Notes: generated by a model not told the origin, from the sequence alone. DNA of 64,000 nucleotides from JAEXNA01 sp041676625 (GCA_041676625.1 JBAYRN010000006.1:1-64000); one strand, 5' to 3'; shown: positions 1-8,934, numbered from the stretch's first letter. Translations and numbers: made by a program.

Positions 1-459
1 AAAGCCATAAGTGGACAACGGCGGTGGACTTATTTCGATCGCTGATTCCGGAGTCGGATAAATATCTGCCGACTCAAAGACCATGGAAGAGGAGATGACA
101 TTTATCTTCTTGAGCTTGTGGTTCTTGTGGGCCCAGATCGCCGCGTCGAAGGTGGCCGCCGTGATGCGTTCGTTCTCTGCCAAGAGGTCGTAGGCGAGGG
201 CGTGGAACATGGAAATTCCACCAATGATAGCGGCTCCGGCGACTACCTGGTCACAGTCCTTCATTGCCGCTTTCAGAATAGCAACGTCCTTGGCGTCACC
301 TTCGACAAAAGTATAGTTCGGATCCGAATCGAAGCTTCTCTTCAGCGGTCCATACTTCCAGAAGTTGTCCAACCCGACGACCTGGTGTCCACTTCCCAAC
401 AACTCCGGTATGAGGTAGCCCGCGATAAAACCGGCGGCTCCGGTCACTAATATCTTCAA
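1..459 (-). CDS. NAD-dependent epimerase/dehydratase (extended SDR), partial
   Basis: N-terminal part (about 153 residues) of a nucleotide-sugar epimerase/dehydratase; the gene runs off the left edge, so its C-terminus is not visible. The protein opens with KILVTGAAGFIAGYL, the beta1-GxxGxxA dinucleotide-binding turn of extended SDR enzymes, and later has the ISSS stretch that precedes the catalytic Tyr in this family. The start is read as TTG at 459-457; an overlapping ATG just upstream is out of frame, and GAAAGG lies upstream of the TTG. It is divergent from the nucleotide-sugar dehydrogenase, so both probably serve surface-polysaccharide sugar supply. The exact substrate (UDP-Glc, GDP-Man or dTDP-Glc type) cannot be told from this part. 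Confidence 0.8.
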   Translation of the reverse strand, partial: MKILVTGAAGFIAGYLIPELLGSGHQVVGLDNFWKYGPLKRSFDSDPNYTFVEGDAKDVAILKAAMKDCDQVVAGAAIIGGISMFHALAYDLLAENERITAATFDAAIWAHKNHKLKKINVISSSMVFESADIYPTPESAIEISPPPLSTYGF

Positions 460-604
460 TTTGCATTCCTTTCAGCTAAACGCCACATCCGATCAAGATC
501 GAGAGGGGTTCTATACCAAGTTCGCGGGCCAGATCCTTCAGTCAAAGGAGGATTGCTAGCTGTTCAGAATCTTCGGGACAAAGCCCAGGTAAAGGAGTGC
601 ATAA

Positions 605-1831
605 ATGCTCGCTCAAAGAAAAGTCGCGATTGTGGGTGGATGTGGACATGTGGGTCTACCTCTGGGAGTCAGCTTGGCAAACGCTGGAGCCAAAGTCACC
701 TTACTCGATATCAATCCAAAAGCAATTGAAATGGTCAGGGATGGGCGGTTTCCGTTCCTCGAGAAAGATGGCGATAGGCATCTGGCACAGGCTCTGGAAA
801 ACGGACTAAGTGTCACAAGCGAGCCCCAAGCTCTTCGGCCTTGTGATACCGTTATTTTCGTTGTGGGAACTCCCGTCGACGAACATCTCAATCCAAAAAT
901 CTCTGATCTTCTGGACACGGTCAAAGAGTACAGCCCCCACTTGAGTAGCGATACACTGGTACTTATGCGATCTACTCTATATCCAGGCACGATGGATTAT
1001 CTACGAATGTACCTTAAAGAGCAGAGCCTGGACTTCGAACTAGCCTTTTGTCCAGAGAGAGTCGCCCAGGGTTTCGCCCTTGAAGAAATTCACGATCTAC
1101 CCCAGATCGTTTCCGCATTCACCGATTCTGCCTTCGAAAAAGCAGCTTCTCTTTTCGGCACTATCGCCCCCAGTCTGGTCCGACTCACTCCCATGGAAGC
1201 AGAAATGGCAAAATTGATGACCAACTCCTGGAGGTATGTGGAGTTTGCTGTCGCCAACCAATTTTACATGATGGCGGAAAAAACCGGTATCGACTTCTAC
1301 CGGGTGTTCGAAGCAATTCGGTACAACTATCCTCGGGCACGAGGTTTTAAGGCACCCGGATTTGCAGCAGGCCCGTGTCTATTTAAAGACACCATGCAAC
1401 TTTCCAGTTTCTTTGACCACCAGTTCAACCTGGGTCACGCAGCCATGTTAGTTAATGAGGGTCTTGCTTCTTTCGTGGTTCAGATGGCAGAGAATCGCCT
1501 CGCCGGCGGGTTACACGGCAAAACAGTTGGACTTCTCGGTATGGCGTTCAAAGCTAACAATGACGACACCAGGGAATCTCTGAGCTTCCGAGTCAAGAAA
1601 CTGCTCGCTTTTAAAGGAGCCCAGGTTAAATGCCACGATCCTTACCTTGACGATTCTCATCATATCAACGACGTCCTGGGATGTGACTGCGTCATTCTTA
1701 CCACACCCCACTCCGAATATCGAAACCTTGCAATCGAACAGCCATTGATAGATGTTTGGGGTTTCTTTCGTAAAGTCGAGTTGGAAGTTATTTCTAAAGC
1801 ACCAGACCTGGAGCTAGCAAGATCAAAATAG
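605..1831 (+). CDS. Nucleotide-sugar dehydrogenase (UDP-glucose/GDP-mannose dehydrogenase family)
   Basis: A 408-residue enzyme of the family that oxidises the C6 hydroxyl of an NDP-sugar to a uronic acid using two NAD+. Visible features are the N-terminal Rossmann turn GGCGHVGLP (11-19), the FCPER motif near residue 150, and the catalytic-Cys motif AGPCLFKD with Cys258, where many relatives have GGxCLPKD. The C-terminal NDP-sugar-binding domain begins around residue 305 (GLLGMAFKANNDDTRES). A good Shine-Dalgarno AAAGGAG sits 7 nt before the ATG. It is divergent from an SDR epimerase and convergent with a GT87-like protein, which fits cell-surface polysaccharide synthesis. WbpA/WecC-like or Ugd-like substrates are both possible. 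Confidence 0.85.
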   Translation: MLAQRKVAIVGGCGHVGLPLGVSLANAGAKVTLLDINPKAIEMVRDGRFPFLEKDGDRHLAQALENGLSVTSEPQALRPCDTVIFVVGTPVDEHLNPKISDLLDTVKEYSPHLSSDTLVLMRSTLYPGTMDYLRMYLKEQSLDFELAFCPERVAQGFALEEIHDLPQIVSAFTDSAFEKAASLFGTIAPSLVRLTPMEAEMAKLMTNSWRYVEFAVANQFYMMAEKTGIDFYRVFEAIRYNYPRARGFKAPGFAAGPCLFKDTMQLSSFFDHQFNLGHAAMLVNEGLASFVVQMAENRLAGGLHGKTVGLLGMAFKANNDDTRESLSFRVKKLLAFKGAQVKCHDPYLDDSHHINDVLGCDCVILTTPHSEYRNLAIEQPLIDVWGFFRKVELEVISKAPDLELARSK

Positions 1832-1854
1832 TTTTCTGTTAGTACCGACTATTC

Positions 1855-4389
1855 TCAATTAGGCCGCACACTGATAATACCCACGGCAGGAGCATCTCCC
1901 CAAAAACCTTCCTTCTCAAAAAGAAGGGACTCTATCCCGCCCTCACTCACGATCTCGGTTTCGTAGAGCGTCGACCAGTTCATTTCTGTACGTTTGAGCT
2001 CGAATTTCGTACCCTCCGGAGTCGAGACCACAACCGCGTGACCCGGTTTATTCCTCTCAGCCTTCAGCACACTAAAGCTTAGCTTCGAACGTCCGGGCGG
2101 AAATCTTAAGGAGAGCCGCCCTTTTGTCCGAATCTCGCGGAAAGGGCGATCTATATTGTCGGAAGACGGGTCTTCCCAGCCAGAACCCACAGGAAACCGG
2201 GCCATATCGCAGTAGAAATCCCCCGGTTTATAGATCCAGACCGGGCCACCCGCGGTGGGGAAATCTACCTCGCTGAAAGGGGCCTCCCAGTATTCATCAC
2301 TCACCTGCTCCCAGACCGGGCCGGAAGGGGGTGCCTGAAAGCCGGCTCGCATAATCCAACCCTCATCTTTGGTGAAGAAGTCCATAACTTCACTCGGCGG
2401 TTTCGCGTAGAACCTGGCGAACCCGTCCACGGCGTTGAAGGAAACCCAGTCCATCTGGATACCCAGCCTGCGAAAGTCTTTCCCCATTCCTAGAGACAAG
2501 GGAGTGACCGGTTCCGGAGTGTTGAGAGACAGGCGGTTCCATCTACCGATGTAGAGTTGCTCGGTAGGAACCCACGCGGTGAATACCCGGGGCCATTCTT
2601 CTCCGGTGGTCCAGAAGTCTAGCGGTTTGTCGTTGATATTGAGGGTGATTCCTGATTCGAACTCGGGGTTTAGGATGTTGAGACCTCGAAACTCCAGAAT
2701 GGCCGGAGAGTCGATCCGCCCGTAAGGGAAGTAATGCACCACTTTTCGCCTGGCAGTCCAGTCAAAGGTGTTGCCGTCTTTGCCTACCTCCAGCCCATTG
2801 TAACCGAGTCGAGTTGGTTTCTCATTGAGAGTAGTGGTGGCAAACTCTACCCGATTGAAGCGAGGCGTCTCGTTGAACGGAGTGGTCCTCAGCCACCGAG
2901 CTTCCAGGGTCCAACTCTTGTAACAGACTGCGGCCGATAAGAAGGCCAGAGCCAGCGGAATGAAGATAATCCTCCAGCCCCAATCTTGCTCGGGTCTGGA
3001 TCTATCGGGACTTGAATGCTCCGGCCGCTGAGTCAGCCAGAGGAGCAGAATGAGGAGAGAAAAGCTGCGCCCGGCCAGTAGTGCCACGCCGTCGAACTCT
3101 CCCTTGACCATGGCGCTTCCGTAGCTGTGGGTTATCATCTGAGTCGACAGAAAGATTGTAAGGCAAAGTACCAGGTAAACCGGCTTCTTGCGCCGCTCTG
3201 CTAGAAAGATCCAGGGCCAGAGCCAGATCAGATACTGAGGCGAAAAGACCTTGGAGAAGACCATAAGCCCCACCGCTGCTGCTCCTAGAGCCCTCAGGAG
3301 CCAGTACTCCCGAGTGGCTTTTTCTGCTTCGGGGGACAGCCGGTTCCATCTGTAGTAAAGCAGTAGTGTGATCGCTACGGCGGCCAGTGCGAGCGGGGTG
3401 GAGAGTGATTGAAAGACACTCGCCATTGGGCTTTCCAAATTCCAGGATCCGAACGAGTGAACCAGTTCAACGGGGGTCCCCAGTATGAATTCCTGAATGC
3501 GCAATAGGACTGCGAAAGTGCTCTCTGTCTGGATCGGCCGTTCTCCGTGAAACCCGAACATGGCCTTGAAATTGGTAGGACCGGCCAGAAGAGCGGGGAT
3601 GAAGACAAGTCCGATGGTGGCGATCGCGGAAACTGCGAAGCGGAGCGCCTTTCCGCGTTCTCTACCCAACCACCAGTGCAAGAAGAAAAACGGTAATAAA
3701 AATAAGGGGACTATCTTGGCTCCGGTAGCCAGCCCCATCATCAGTCCCGCCAGAATCGGGCGCTCGTGAGACACTGCAACCAGAGCGGCCACAAAGCATA
3801 AGAGAGTGACCGCGTCTAATCGTGTGATCATGATCGGACCCAGTAGTGCTGCCCCGGCCAGTGCCAGAATAGCGAAAATGCGTAGTTCTCTCTCGGACAG
3901 CCCCAGCCGTCTTGCCAAATGCAAGCTCATCAAGAAAGAGGCTCCGAGCAAGAAGGCGAAAGTGATTCGAAAAACCATCGCGTAATGGTGAGATTCAGAC
4001 GCCACGAGACTCGGTCCGGCGATGAAAGGAAAATTCACCGGGGGATACTCGGCGATGTAGTCTCGGTAAGGCAAGATAGGCCCAGTGGTGGTTTCCGGCC
4101 CTAGCATCCCCCGCTGATACTTGCCCAGGTCTCCCCGGTGGTTCTCCAGGAACTCCCGGTCGTGCTCGCGACCCCAGGCCATCTGCCCGAAACAGTGGTA
4201 AAAGAGCTCTTCCTTCGTCTCCAGGCGGTAATGATAAGCCAGTTTTGTGATCTGGCGCCCCATAAAGGAGGCGTGAGGCGGCGGAACCAGACTCGCCCAT
4301 TCGTCGTCTAATCCGCTGTTGAAGAGCCCAAGCAAGACCACGAAGACGGCGAGGGCCAGGTATCGCAGGTCTTTGCGGCCGCTAAACAT
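1855..4389 (-). CDS. Polytopic membrane glycosyltransferase, GT87/DUF2029-like, with large C-terminal domain
   Basis: An 844-residue protein. Residues 1 to about 460 hold many hydrophobic segments, and the YRDYIAEYPP motif (108-117) after the first membrane helix is typical of DUF2029/GT87 polyprenyl-phosphate-sugar-dependent mannosyl- or arabinosyltransferases of the GT-C fold. A further helix near 470-490 is followed by about 350 mostly polar residues rich in Trp, Pro and beta-strand-like stretches, probably an extracytoplasmic beta-sandwich domain. Most GT87 proteins are 400-500 residues, so the C-terminal half is an unusual addition. It is convergent with the nucleotide-sugar dehydrogenase. 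No clear Shine-Dalgarno precedes the ATG at 4389. The family call is fairly sure; donor and acceptor are unknown. Confidence 0.65.
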   Translation of the reverse strand: MFSGRKDLRYLALAVFVVLLGLFNSGLDDEWASLVPPPHASFMGRQITKLAYHYRLETKEELFYHCFGQMAWGREHDREFLENHRGDLGKYQRGMLGPETTTGPILPYRDYIAEYPPVNFPFIAGPSLVASESHHYAMVFRITFAFLLGASFLMSLHLARRLGLSERELRIFAILALAGAALLGPIMITRLDAVTLLCFVAALVAVSHERPILAGLMMGLATGAKIVPLFLLPFFFLHWWLGRERGKALRFAVSAIATIGLVFIPALLAGPTNFKAMFGFHGERPIQTESTFAVLLRIQEFILGTPVELVHSFGSWNLESPMASVFQSLSTPLALAAVAITLLLYYRWNRLSPEAEKATREYWLLRALGAAAVGLMVFSKVFSPQYLIWLWPWIFLAERRKKPVYLVLCLTIFLSTQMITHSYGSAMVKGEFDGVALLAGRSFSLLILLLWLTQRPEHSSPDRSRPEQDWGWRIIFIPLALAFLSAAVCYKSWTLEARWLRTTPFNETPRFNRVEFATTTLNEKPTRLGYNGLEVGKDGNTFDWTARRKVVHYFPYGRIDSPAILEFRGLNILNPEFESGITLNINDKPLDFWTTGEEWPRVFTAWVPTEQLYIGRWNRLSLNTPEPVTPLSLGMGKDFRRLGIQMDWVSFNAVDGFARFYAKPPSEVMDFFTKDEGWIMRAGFQAPPSGPVWEQVSDEYWEAPFSEVDFPTAGGPVWIYKPGDFYCDMARFPVGSGWEDPSSDNIDRPFREIRTKGRLSLRFPPGRSKLSFSVLKAERNKPGHAVVVSTPEGTKFELKRTEMNWSTLYETEIVSEGGIESLLFEKEGFWGDAPAVGIISVRPN

Positions 4390-4478
4390 GGTTTACGCAG
4401 GTACCACGGTTCGGAGCGAAATCCTCTAGCTTTCGTTTGACCGGATCTCTCGCTCGAGCCCCGTCTTGCCCCTTGGGT

Positions 4479-4937
4479 CTAAAAGTCTTCTAAGCCCAAA
4501 TCCCAAACAGGTCTACCATGGCGGTTTCGTACCGTCATTTCCAGGTCGCCTTTGCGACCCCAAACGGCCATGATCAGGGTCTTTCCGTCGATGGTTACTT
4601 CTGATCCGCGAACGTCGACTCGGTCACCCACTGCGATGTCCCATTTCTTTTTGTAAAAATGGGTAAACCAGGTCGGACCGACAGCTACGAGATGGCTTTT
4701 CCCATCACTGGTCTTTACTGTGACAGACAGACCGTCAGACATGTCTTGAAGCGGCCGGTAGGCACGATCTATATTGGTAACCTCACCCGTAATGTGTACA
4801 AGAGAATCTGACCGAAAGAAGCTGTTGAACCGGCTTACTCGTTCCCACCCATCATTCTCCTTGCTTTCAGCCCCGGCGACTGCCGACAAGAACAAGGTAG
4901 CAAGGAGTAACCAGACGAGTTTGCTAGATTTTGACAT
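4479..4937 (-). CDS. Secreted small protein, possible OB-fold
   Basis: 152 residues. The N-terminus (Lys followed by LLLATLFLSAVAGAES) is a Sec signal peptide with probable cleavage after about residue 23. The mature part has a pattern of beta strands with ITGEVTNIDRAY, VTVKTSDGKSHLVAVGP and VGDRVDVRGSEV, which resembles the periplasmic OB-fold proteins of the YdeI/DUF5666 kind, but I do not recognise a named family. There is no catalytic signature. It is transcribed in the same direction as the toxin-antitoxin genes upstream, with an 82-nt gap, and as the GT87-like gene downstream. A role in the periplasm or at the envelope is inference only. Confidence 0.55.
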   Translation of the reverse strand: MSKSSKLVWLLLATLFLSAVAGAESKENDGWERVSRFNSFFRSDSLVHITGEVTNIDRAYRPLQDMSDGLSVTVKTSDGKSHLVAVGPTWFTHFYKKKWDIAVGDRVDVRGSEVTIDGKTLIMAVWGRKGDLEMTVRNRHGRPVWDLGLEDF

Positions 4938-5019
4938 TTTTATACCGAACCTTTCATTGAAGCTAAGGTCTTTTCATTCTGGTCGTAGAGATCCTGCGTG
5001 CTCGGCTTAAATGCTCCGG

Positions 5020-5541
5020 CTAGAGCCTTGAAGTCATAGGCCCGAGATCGAGCTGTTCGATGAAACTCACAGGTACGAATAGTCGCTCTGGATTGTCTGG
5101 TAGCTCCCTGAATCCAAAGTCCAAATGCAGATACCACTTCTTGGCTTCGTCATCGATCGCATCTAGCACCAAGGCAAAGATCCCAATGCTTCCAGCGGCT
5201 CTTTTTACCTCAGCCATGGCCCTTAGAAGCATCCGTTGCCCGAGCTGTTGACCCTGAAATTTCAGATCGACAGCTAACCGACCTAAGAGAATCACTCCTA
5301 TCGGACCTTGTGGGAGTTTTTTCTTAGACGGAATAGAGATGCTTTCCACTGTGCGAGTGACCAGCGTGAAGTAACCTTGAATTTGAGTATCGGCGGGCTC
5401 TTCCACAACTACGTGGGTTACTCCCAGATGGCGATTGGCATTTTGCTTTGCCTGCTGGTGAAGAAAATGATTAAGGGGCTCCTTTCCGCAGTCAAAAGAA
5501 GCCCGATCATGATGTTTTGCCAACAGCTCAACATAACTCAC
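5020..5541 (-). CDS. GNAT acetyltransferase toxin, TacT-like
   Basis: 173 residues. TacT-type toxins acetylate the amino group of charged aminoacyl-tRNA and block translation. The N-terminal pattern FDCGKEPLNHFLHQQAKQN is the hallmark of this GNAT subgroup. The acetyl-CoA loop is QGQQLGQR (residues about 96-103), and the C-terminal WYLHLDFGFRELPDNP matches the family ending. The gene starts with GTG at 5541, overlapping the antitoxin stop by 4 nt (GTGA), so toxin synthesis is probably coupled to antitoxin translation. Together with the DUF1778 gene it forms a complete type II pair. The call is by motif and context; target tRNA is unknown. Confidence 0.85.
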   Translation of the reverse strand: MSYVELLAKHHDRASFDCGKEPLNHFLHQQAKQNANRHLGVTHVVVEEPADTQIQGYFTLVTRTVESISIPSKKKLPQGPIGVILLGRLAVDLKFQGQQLGQRMLLRAMAEVKRAAGSIGIFALVLDAIDDEAKKWYLHLDFGFRELPDNPERLFVPVSFIEQLDLGPMTSRL

Positions 5542-5825
5542 AGAGAGCGTTGCTGTTTGTAGTTCTCAATAGCGGCCATTAGTTTGGAGGACGGTGGCTC
5601 CGGTGGAGCCTCAAGAAGGGCCCGGAAAGCTTGAAAGGCCGACTGGGAAAGCTGAATCCTCTCTTCTTGGTTAAGAACTTTTTGAGCTTTCTCGGCCAAG
5701 GCTAACTCGGTAAAAGAGGTGATTGACTGTCCGCAGAGCTCTGCGGCTCTCTCTACTCTTTCTTTGAGAGCAGAACTAATCCGGCAATGAATTCGTGAGT
5801 CTGACTTTTTCTTTGCATTAAGCAT
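5538..5825 (-). CDS. DUF1778 antitoxin, TacA-like ribbon-helix-helix protein
   Basis: 95 residues. The first 50 residues (RIHCRISSALKERVERAAELCGQS, then TSFTELALAEKAQKVL) are the ribbon-helix-helix domain of DUF1778 antitoxins, which bind operator DNA as dimers; the C-terminal 40 residues, ending ENYKQQRSL, would wrap the partner toxin. It precedes the TacT-like toxin with a 4-nt overlap. No Shine-Dalgarno is visible before the ATG; instead a good sigma-70-type -10 element ends 6 nt before the ATG, so the transcript is probably leaderless. RHH antitoxins normally repress their own promoter together with the toxin, and such autoregulation is expected here. Confidence 0.85.
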   Translation of the reverse strand: MLNAKKKSDSRIHCRISSALKERVERAAELCGQSITSFTELALAEKAQKVLNQEERIQLSQSAFQAFRALLEAPPEPPSSKLMAAIENYKQQRSL

Positions 5826-5831
5826 ACAACA

Positions 5832-5860
5832 ATTATCTCACAGCGGAACTTGTGCGTCAA
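5832..5860 (-). promoter_or_regulatory. Candidate sigma-70 promoter of the toxin-antitoxin operon
   Basis: On the minus strand TTGACG (5860-5855) and GATAAT (5837-5832) are separated by 17 bp, each one base off consensus. Only 6 nt separate the -10 box from the antitoxin ATG, so transcription should start at or next to the A of the start codon. Confidence 0.55.
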
Positions 5861-6159
5861 ATTGCCACAGTATTCTCTTTTAGGATATCTGAATATTTCA
5901 AACCTCATCGCAATGCCGGGGGCATGCGATACGACACTGCATGTCTGCGGCATTGCCTTTGGTCAGCTGGAAGTCTTGAACCGATCCCACCCAGAAAGTA
6001 GCCCCCATTCTCGGCCTGAAGAAAAAGTGTACGCATGATTCGCAACTCGTTCCAAGTGATTGTTCTATAAATGAAGCCATTTTGGATAGTCAACAAGGAA
6101 GTGAGTGTAAGTTTCTTGTCGCGAATCGCAAGGCGCCTGGGATCTCACTTCCGCCCGCC
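5861..6159. other. Intergenic stretch, nothing recognised
   Basis: Together with the TA promoter this is a gene-free stretch of about 330 bp between the TA operon and the ABC transporter, somewhat richer in A and T than its neighbours. Short open frames on both strands have no family resemblance and no ribosome-binding site. I saw no tRNA-like cloverleaf and no strong terminator hairpin. Confidence 0.4.
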
Positions 6160-7962
6160 CTAGTCGCTCCCACTTAGCTCTAGCCTTACCAGTTCCTGAA
6201 AAAGGGCGTCGCTGTCCAAGAGTTCTTGATAGGATCCCAGGGCGCGGATCTGCCCGGCTTCGATGAGGGCGATCTGGTTGCATTGCTTGATGGTGCTCAG
6301 GCGATGGGCGATCAGGATGAGGGTTTTCTCTCCTTGCAGGGTCTCGATGGCATCCATGACGGCTTTTTCCGTGACCTTGTCCAGCGAGCTGGTGGCTTCG
6401 TCGAAGATCAGGACCTCGGGATCGGTGTAGAGGGCTCGGGCGATACCGATCCGCTGGCGTTGGCCTCCGCTCAAAGAGATGCCTCGTTCACCCAGCTTGG
6501 TCTGGTAGCCATCCTTGAGCTCTTCGGTCACGAACTCGTCGATCTGGGCGGTTCGAGCGGCGGCTTTCATGCGCTCTTCGTCTACCTCGGAGTCGTCGAG
6601 TCCCAGGGCGATGTTTCGCCGAACGGTGTCGTCCAGCAAAAAGATCTCCTGGGGCACGATCCCCACCGAGTCTCGCCAACGAGCCAGTTCGTCGGGTCCC
6701 AGGCTCTGCCCGTCCACCTGCAGACTGCCGGATTTGAGCTCCAGGTGCCCGGCCAGCACGTCGGCCAGGGTGCTTTTGCCCTCTCCGGTCCGGCCCACCA
6801 GCGCGATGGAACTCTTCTTGGGGATCTTGAGGTTTATGTTCCGGAGGGCCGGGAGCTCGCTGCCCGGATACTGAAACTCTCCATTTACGACGGCTAGGGA
6901 GTCGTGAACCTTCATAGCCTGGATACTGTCTTGAAACTCCCAGCCTCTGGCCGGAGGGTAGGAGATCGCCTTATCCACCGCGCTGAGAGCGGGCAGATGA
7001 AACTGGACCTGGATGGCGTTTTTGTAGATGTTTTGAACCGCCGGCACCAGCCGCCAGGTGGCCATGATGTAGAGGGTGACCATGGGTAGCACGGTGGGGT
7101 TTCCCTGGACGATGAGGTACATCATCACGCCCAGGATGGCGGCGATGGCGATGGTCTCGGTGATGTAGCGGGGCAGTTGGGCCATGAGCTGGTGAGAGGT
7201 CTGGGTATCGGAGAAGCTCTTGGACGGGGCCTCGAAGCGCCCGATGAAGTGGTTGCGGCGGCTGAAGGCGCGCACTTCCTTGACCACGCTGAGGGCCTCG
7301 GAAACGGTGCGAAAGCGCTCGGTATTGGCTTCCAGCCTCTCCTCCCCGATGATCTGGAGTTTGCCTTTGAAGTAGCTGAAGATGGCCTTGTACACCATGG
7401 TCAAGATCAGCACGGTGGAGAGGGCCATGACGAAGTCGATGTACATAAGACCCAGGAAGATGAGGACAGAAGAGATGAGGTAGTTGGTGAGAGTGGCCAG
7501 CTTCATGATCACCTCGTGGGTGACCGCGTCCACTTCGGAGAGTACGTCTTTGGTGAGCTCGGAGCTGTTCTGCCCCAGGTACCAGGAGTACGGCCGGGCC
7601 AGGTAGCAGCGCAATATGCGAGTGGCGATGGCGTGGCGGGCGTCGTTGGAAAAGCGGCTGCTCATCCAGAAGGTCAGAGCCCCGAACACGTTGACCAGGG
7701 CAAAGAGGGCCAGCGTGCCCAGCGAGAGGATGAGGAGAAACTCCTGATACGAGTCGGTGCGGATGTGATCGTACAGCCACCCCACCAGCTTGTTGCGCTC
7801 GGGAGCTTTAGGGTCGGTGGCGGCGGTCATCAAAGGCAGGATCCCACCCACCCCGGCTGCCTCGATCAGGCCGTTGAGCACCATAAACGGCAGTACCAAC
7901 AGAGCCTGGCGGCGGCTCTTGTCGGGCAGTACGTGGTAAACTCTGCGATAGGCTTCAAGCAA
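6160..7962 (-). CDS. ABC exporter, fused membrane and ATPase domains (MsbA-like)
   Basis: A 600-residue half-transporter. Residues 1 to about 330 contain six predicted membrane helices of a type I exporter; the C-terminal nucleotide-binding domain has Walker A GRTGEGKST, the signature LSGGQRQR, Walker B VLIFDEATSSLD and the switch His in LIAHRLST. This architecture is used by lipid flippases (MsbA), polysaccharide and peptide exporters. It starts at a TTG (7962-7960) with GGAG 7 nt upstream. It lies divergent from a PLOD-like glycosyltransferase at the edge of the lipid and glycosyltransferase region, so a role in flipping or exporting a glycolipid is plausible. Substrate cannot be inferred from sequence alone. 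Confidence 0.9.
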   Translation of the reverse strand: MLEAYRRVYHVLPDKSRRQALLVLPFMVLNGLIEAAGVGGILPLMTAATDPKAPERNKLVGWLYDHIRTDSYQEFLLILSLGTLALFALVNVFGALTFWMSSRFSNDARHAIATRILRCYLARPYSWYLGQNSSELTKDVLSEVDAVTHEVIMKLATLTNYLISSVLIFLGLMYIDFVMALSTVLILTMVYKAIFSYFKGKLQIIGEERLEANTERFRTVSEALSVVKEVRAFSRRNHFIGRFEAPSKSFSDTQTSHQLMAQLPRYITETIAIAAILGVMMYLIVQGNPTVLPMVTLYIMATWRLVPAVQNIYKNAIQVQFHLPALSAVDKAISYPPARGWEFQDSIQAMKVHDSLAVVNGEFQYPGSELPALRNINLKIPKKSSIALVGRTGEGKSTLADVLAGHLELKSGSLQVDGQSLGPDELARWRDSVGIVPQEIFLLDDTVRRNIALGLDDSEVDEERMKAAARTAQIDEFVTEELKDGYQTKLGERGISLSGGQRQRIGIARALYTDPEVLIFDEATSSLDKVTEKAVMDAIETLQGEKTLILIAHRLSTIKQCNQIALIEAGQIRALGSYQELLDSDALFQELVRLELSGSD

Positions 7963-8067
7963 GGATGGGCTCCAGGGTCGGCGATTTCCCGGAGGTGCTT
8001 GCGAAACCTTTTAAAGATCAACCAGGGAAGCTCAAGGCGAACTTTGTCAGGACGCGAAAAGCTGGGC

Positions 8068-8934
8068 GTGAGGAACTTACACTTCGTGACGGTGGCTTCG
8101 GATCCCCATTTTGGGCTGGACCGTTTGCGGGACTCGGCTCTTTATTATGGACTCAAGCTAGAGGTTCTGGGGCTGGGTCAGCCGTTTTTGGGCAAGGGCT
8201 CGAAGTTTTTGTATCTGGCGGAGTTTGCCGCGGGCTTACCTCCGGACGATGTGGTGGTTTTCACCGACGCTTACGATTCCGTCTTTCTGGCCGGTGAGGA
8301 GCAGTTTCAAGATGTGCTCTCCCGGTTTGAGCACGACCTGGTCATCTCGGCCGAGCAGAACTTTTTTTTGCGGGGGCATCCGCTCTTTTTTCTGTGGCAG
8401 AACTTGCCTCCATATCTCGCCTATCCACCGGCTCCCAAGCCGTACCGGTTTTTGAATTCGGGGACTCTGGCAGCCACGGCCGGACGTCTGGCCGGCCTGT
8501 GCGAAGAGGCCACCATCACGCCCGACATCGACAGTGACCAGACCGCTCTCTCCCGCTACTATCGCCACCACCCGGAGGCCCTGGCCCTGGACCACAGGCA
8601 GGAGTTGGCCGCCTGCAACGGGGGGCGCGTGGGCATGGAAGCACACGACTACACCTGGGTAGAAGGTCGACTCAGGAATAATCTCACCGGTACCAGTCCG
8701 TGCATCTTGCACGTCCCGGGAAAAAACGAAGAGTCTATGTCTCGAATCCTCGAAGGGGCTCCTTTTGCATCGACCAGAACCCCTACCGCAGAAGAGCGCC
8801 GGCTGTACCACCGGCGAGCCCGTTTACACCGAGTGGTCTGCACCCTGGGGCTGGACAACTTCCTGGCCCGCTTTCTATCCTGGAACACCCTGCTCGTGCT
8901 GGCGCTTCTCATTCTATCCGCCGTGCTTTTGTAG
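8068..8934 (+). CDS. PLOD-like glycosyltransferase with C-terminal membrane anchor
   Basis: About 288 residues from the GTG at 8068; the longer open frame upstream is antisense to the ABC transporter. The sequence follows the glycosyltransferase domain of procollagen lysyl hydroxylases (PLOD/LH3): LHFVTVASD at the start, an acidic metal/nucleotide motif VVFTDAYDSVF, then FLNSGTLAAT and DIDSDQTALSRYY, and a late HVPGKN. The last 20 residues form one hydrophobic segment, so the enzyme is probably anchored by a C-terminal tail helix. It is followed 31 nt later by a GT4 gene. The start is uncertain because no clear Shine-Dalgarno precedes this GTG; an in-frame TTG lies farther upstream. The acceptor is unknown. 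Confidence 0.7.
   Translation: MRNLHFVTVASDPHFGLDRLRDSALYYGLKLEVLGLGQPFLGKGSKFLYLAEFAAGLPPDDVVVFTDAYDSVFLAGEEQFQDVLSRFEHDLVISAEQNFFLRGHPLFFLWQNLPPYLAYPPAPKPYRFLNSGTLAATAGRLAGLCEEATITPDIDSDQTALSRYYRHHPEALALDHRQELAACNGGRVGMEAHDYTWVEGRLRNNLTGTSPCILHVPGKNEESMSRILEGAPFASTRTPTAEERRLYHRRARLHRVVCTLGLDNFLARFLSWNTLLVLALLILSAVLL

Noticed and set aside
4940..5137. Short minus-strand frame between the toxin and the secreted protein
   Set aside because: Mostly overlaps the toxin 3' end in another frame, with no Shine-Dalgarno or recognisable motif.
7177..8067. N-terminal half of a 585-codon open frame
   Set aside because: It is antisense to the ABC transporter and has no protein-like motifs; only the part after 8068 is the PLOD-like enzyme.
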